DNA of 64,000 nt. It comes from Desulfosporosinus sp. Sb-LF (lineage in GTDB: Bacteria > Bacillota > Desulfitobacteriia > Desulfitobacteriales > Desulfitobacteriaceae). Numbering within the stretch: position 1 is the first letter of the stretch; every line of letters starts with the position of its first letter. Under the pieces are notes generated by a model. The model was not told the origin of the DNA, ran no database searches, and was given only the letters and a program-made list of their open reading frames with translations. This document shows positions 63,758 to 64,000 of this stretch, piece after piece. The position numbers were made by a program, and so were the translations under genes. The stretch spans positions 186,001-250,000 of the forward strand of contig NZ_SPQR01000006.1 in the NCBI RefSeq assembly GCF_004766055.1. Direction: 5' to 3'.

Positions 63758-64000
63758 ATGAAAAAGGTAATTCTATTTGTGATCGACTCACTTCATCCGG
63801 CAGTCTTGCGGAGGATCCTTTCGGAGGGGAATGCTCCGGCACTTGCCTTTCTAGCTAAACACGGAACCTATTTTGATCGCGTTGTCTCCTCTTTTCCAAC
63901 CATGACCCCAGTAGCCACGAGTTCTATGATCACGGGAACTTGGCCTGATCGGCACAGGGTTCCTGGATTTATCTGGTATAACGAAGAAATTCGAAAGATC
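63758..64000 (+). CDS. Alkaline-phosphatase-superfamily protein (3' partial)
   Basis: The first 81 residues of a protein of the type I phosphodiesterase/nucleotide pyrophosphatase branch. KKVILFVIDSLHPAVLRRIL provides the first metal-binding Asp, and SSFPTMTPVATSSMITGTWPDRHRVPGFIWYN matches the segment holding the catalytic Thr/Ser in the family. There is no signal peptide in the visible part, so it may be cytoplasmic. GAAGGGAG precedes the ATG. The gene continues beyond the window. Confidence 0.88.
   Translation, partial: MKKVILFVIDSLHPAVLRRILSEGNAPALAFLAKHGTYFDRVVSSFPTMTPVATSSMITGTWPDRHRVPGFIWYNEEIRKI

Overview
The window looks like chromosomal DNA of an endospore-forming, meso-diaminopimelate Firmicute of the Clostridia. 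The Peptococcaceae (Desulfosporosinus/Desulfitobacterium type) are my best guess. The sporulation genes spoIIGA, sigE, sigG and a yteA-like gene, a DNPR-type MurE, a PyrK/PyrD type 1B pair, T-box and PyrR attenuation, and the gene order all fit. The genus is an inference; no rRNA or tRNA gene lies in the window.

Layout. 1-5.1 kb is an accessory stretch: the end of a membrane protein, a MetE-like zinc protein, a small DUF1858 redox protein, a Met-rich repeat/LysM protein, an array of 196-bp repeats, and a dihydrolipoyl dehydrogenase. 5.2-23.3 kb is the division and cell-wall (dcw) cluster: mraZ, rsmH, ftsL, ftsI/spoVD, murE, murF, mraY, murD, ftsW/spoVE, murG, a murC-like remnant, murB, murA, ftsQ, sbp, ftsZ. 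Four GTGGGG boxes stand in front of mraZ. 23.3-29.2 kb is an insert relative to the usual ftsZ-spoIIGA order: a chemoreceptor on the minus strand and a drug-efflux operon with its MarR regulator. 29.3-39.7 kb holds spoIIGA-sigE-sigG and the ylm/division genes (ylmC, pgeF, yggS, sepF, ylmG, ylmH, divIVA), interrupted by a two-component system and an adaptor protein. 39.7-42.8 kb is T-box-ileS. 43.0-47.7 kb is a tandem glycine riboswitch driving gcvT-gcvH-gcvPA-gcvPB. 48.1-51.8 kb holds pduL, a DUF5665-like gene, the yteA-like gene, lspA and an rluD-type gene. 52.1-63.1 kb is the complete pyrimidine operon (pyrR-pyrB-pyrC-carA-carB-pyrK-pyrD-pyrF-pyrE), with two PyrR attenuators. The window ends with a small FlxA-like coiled-coil protein (minus strand) and the start of an alkaline-phosphatase-superfamily gene.

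Most of the window is well-known core biology. The observation I rate highest is at 17623-18477. The gene in the murC slot encodes a 284-residue protein that seems to keep the MurC fold pattern, but has no P-loop and no C-terminal domain, and its reading frame runs into murB. It is probably a degenerate or repurposed MurC. The second is a family of intergenic repeats with 13-16-bp terminal inverted repeats at four loci (0.2, 3.0, 13.3 and 51.7 kb). One locus is a tandem array, one contributes the last codons of the rluD-type gene, and one splits the dcw cluster. Other points of interest are the Met-rich/LysM protein, two adaptor proteins without the usual coiled-coil hairpin, a possible Spo0A-type promoter with a long spacer before spoIIGA, and an insertion in PyrK.
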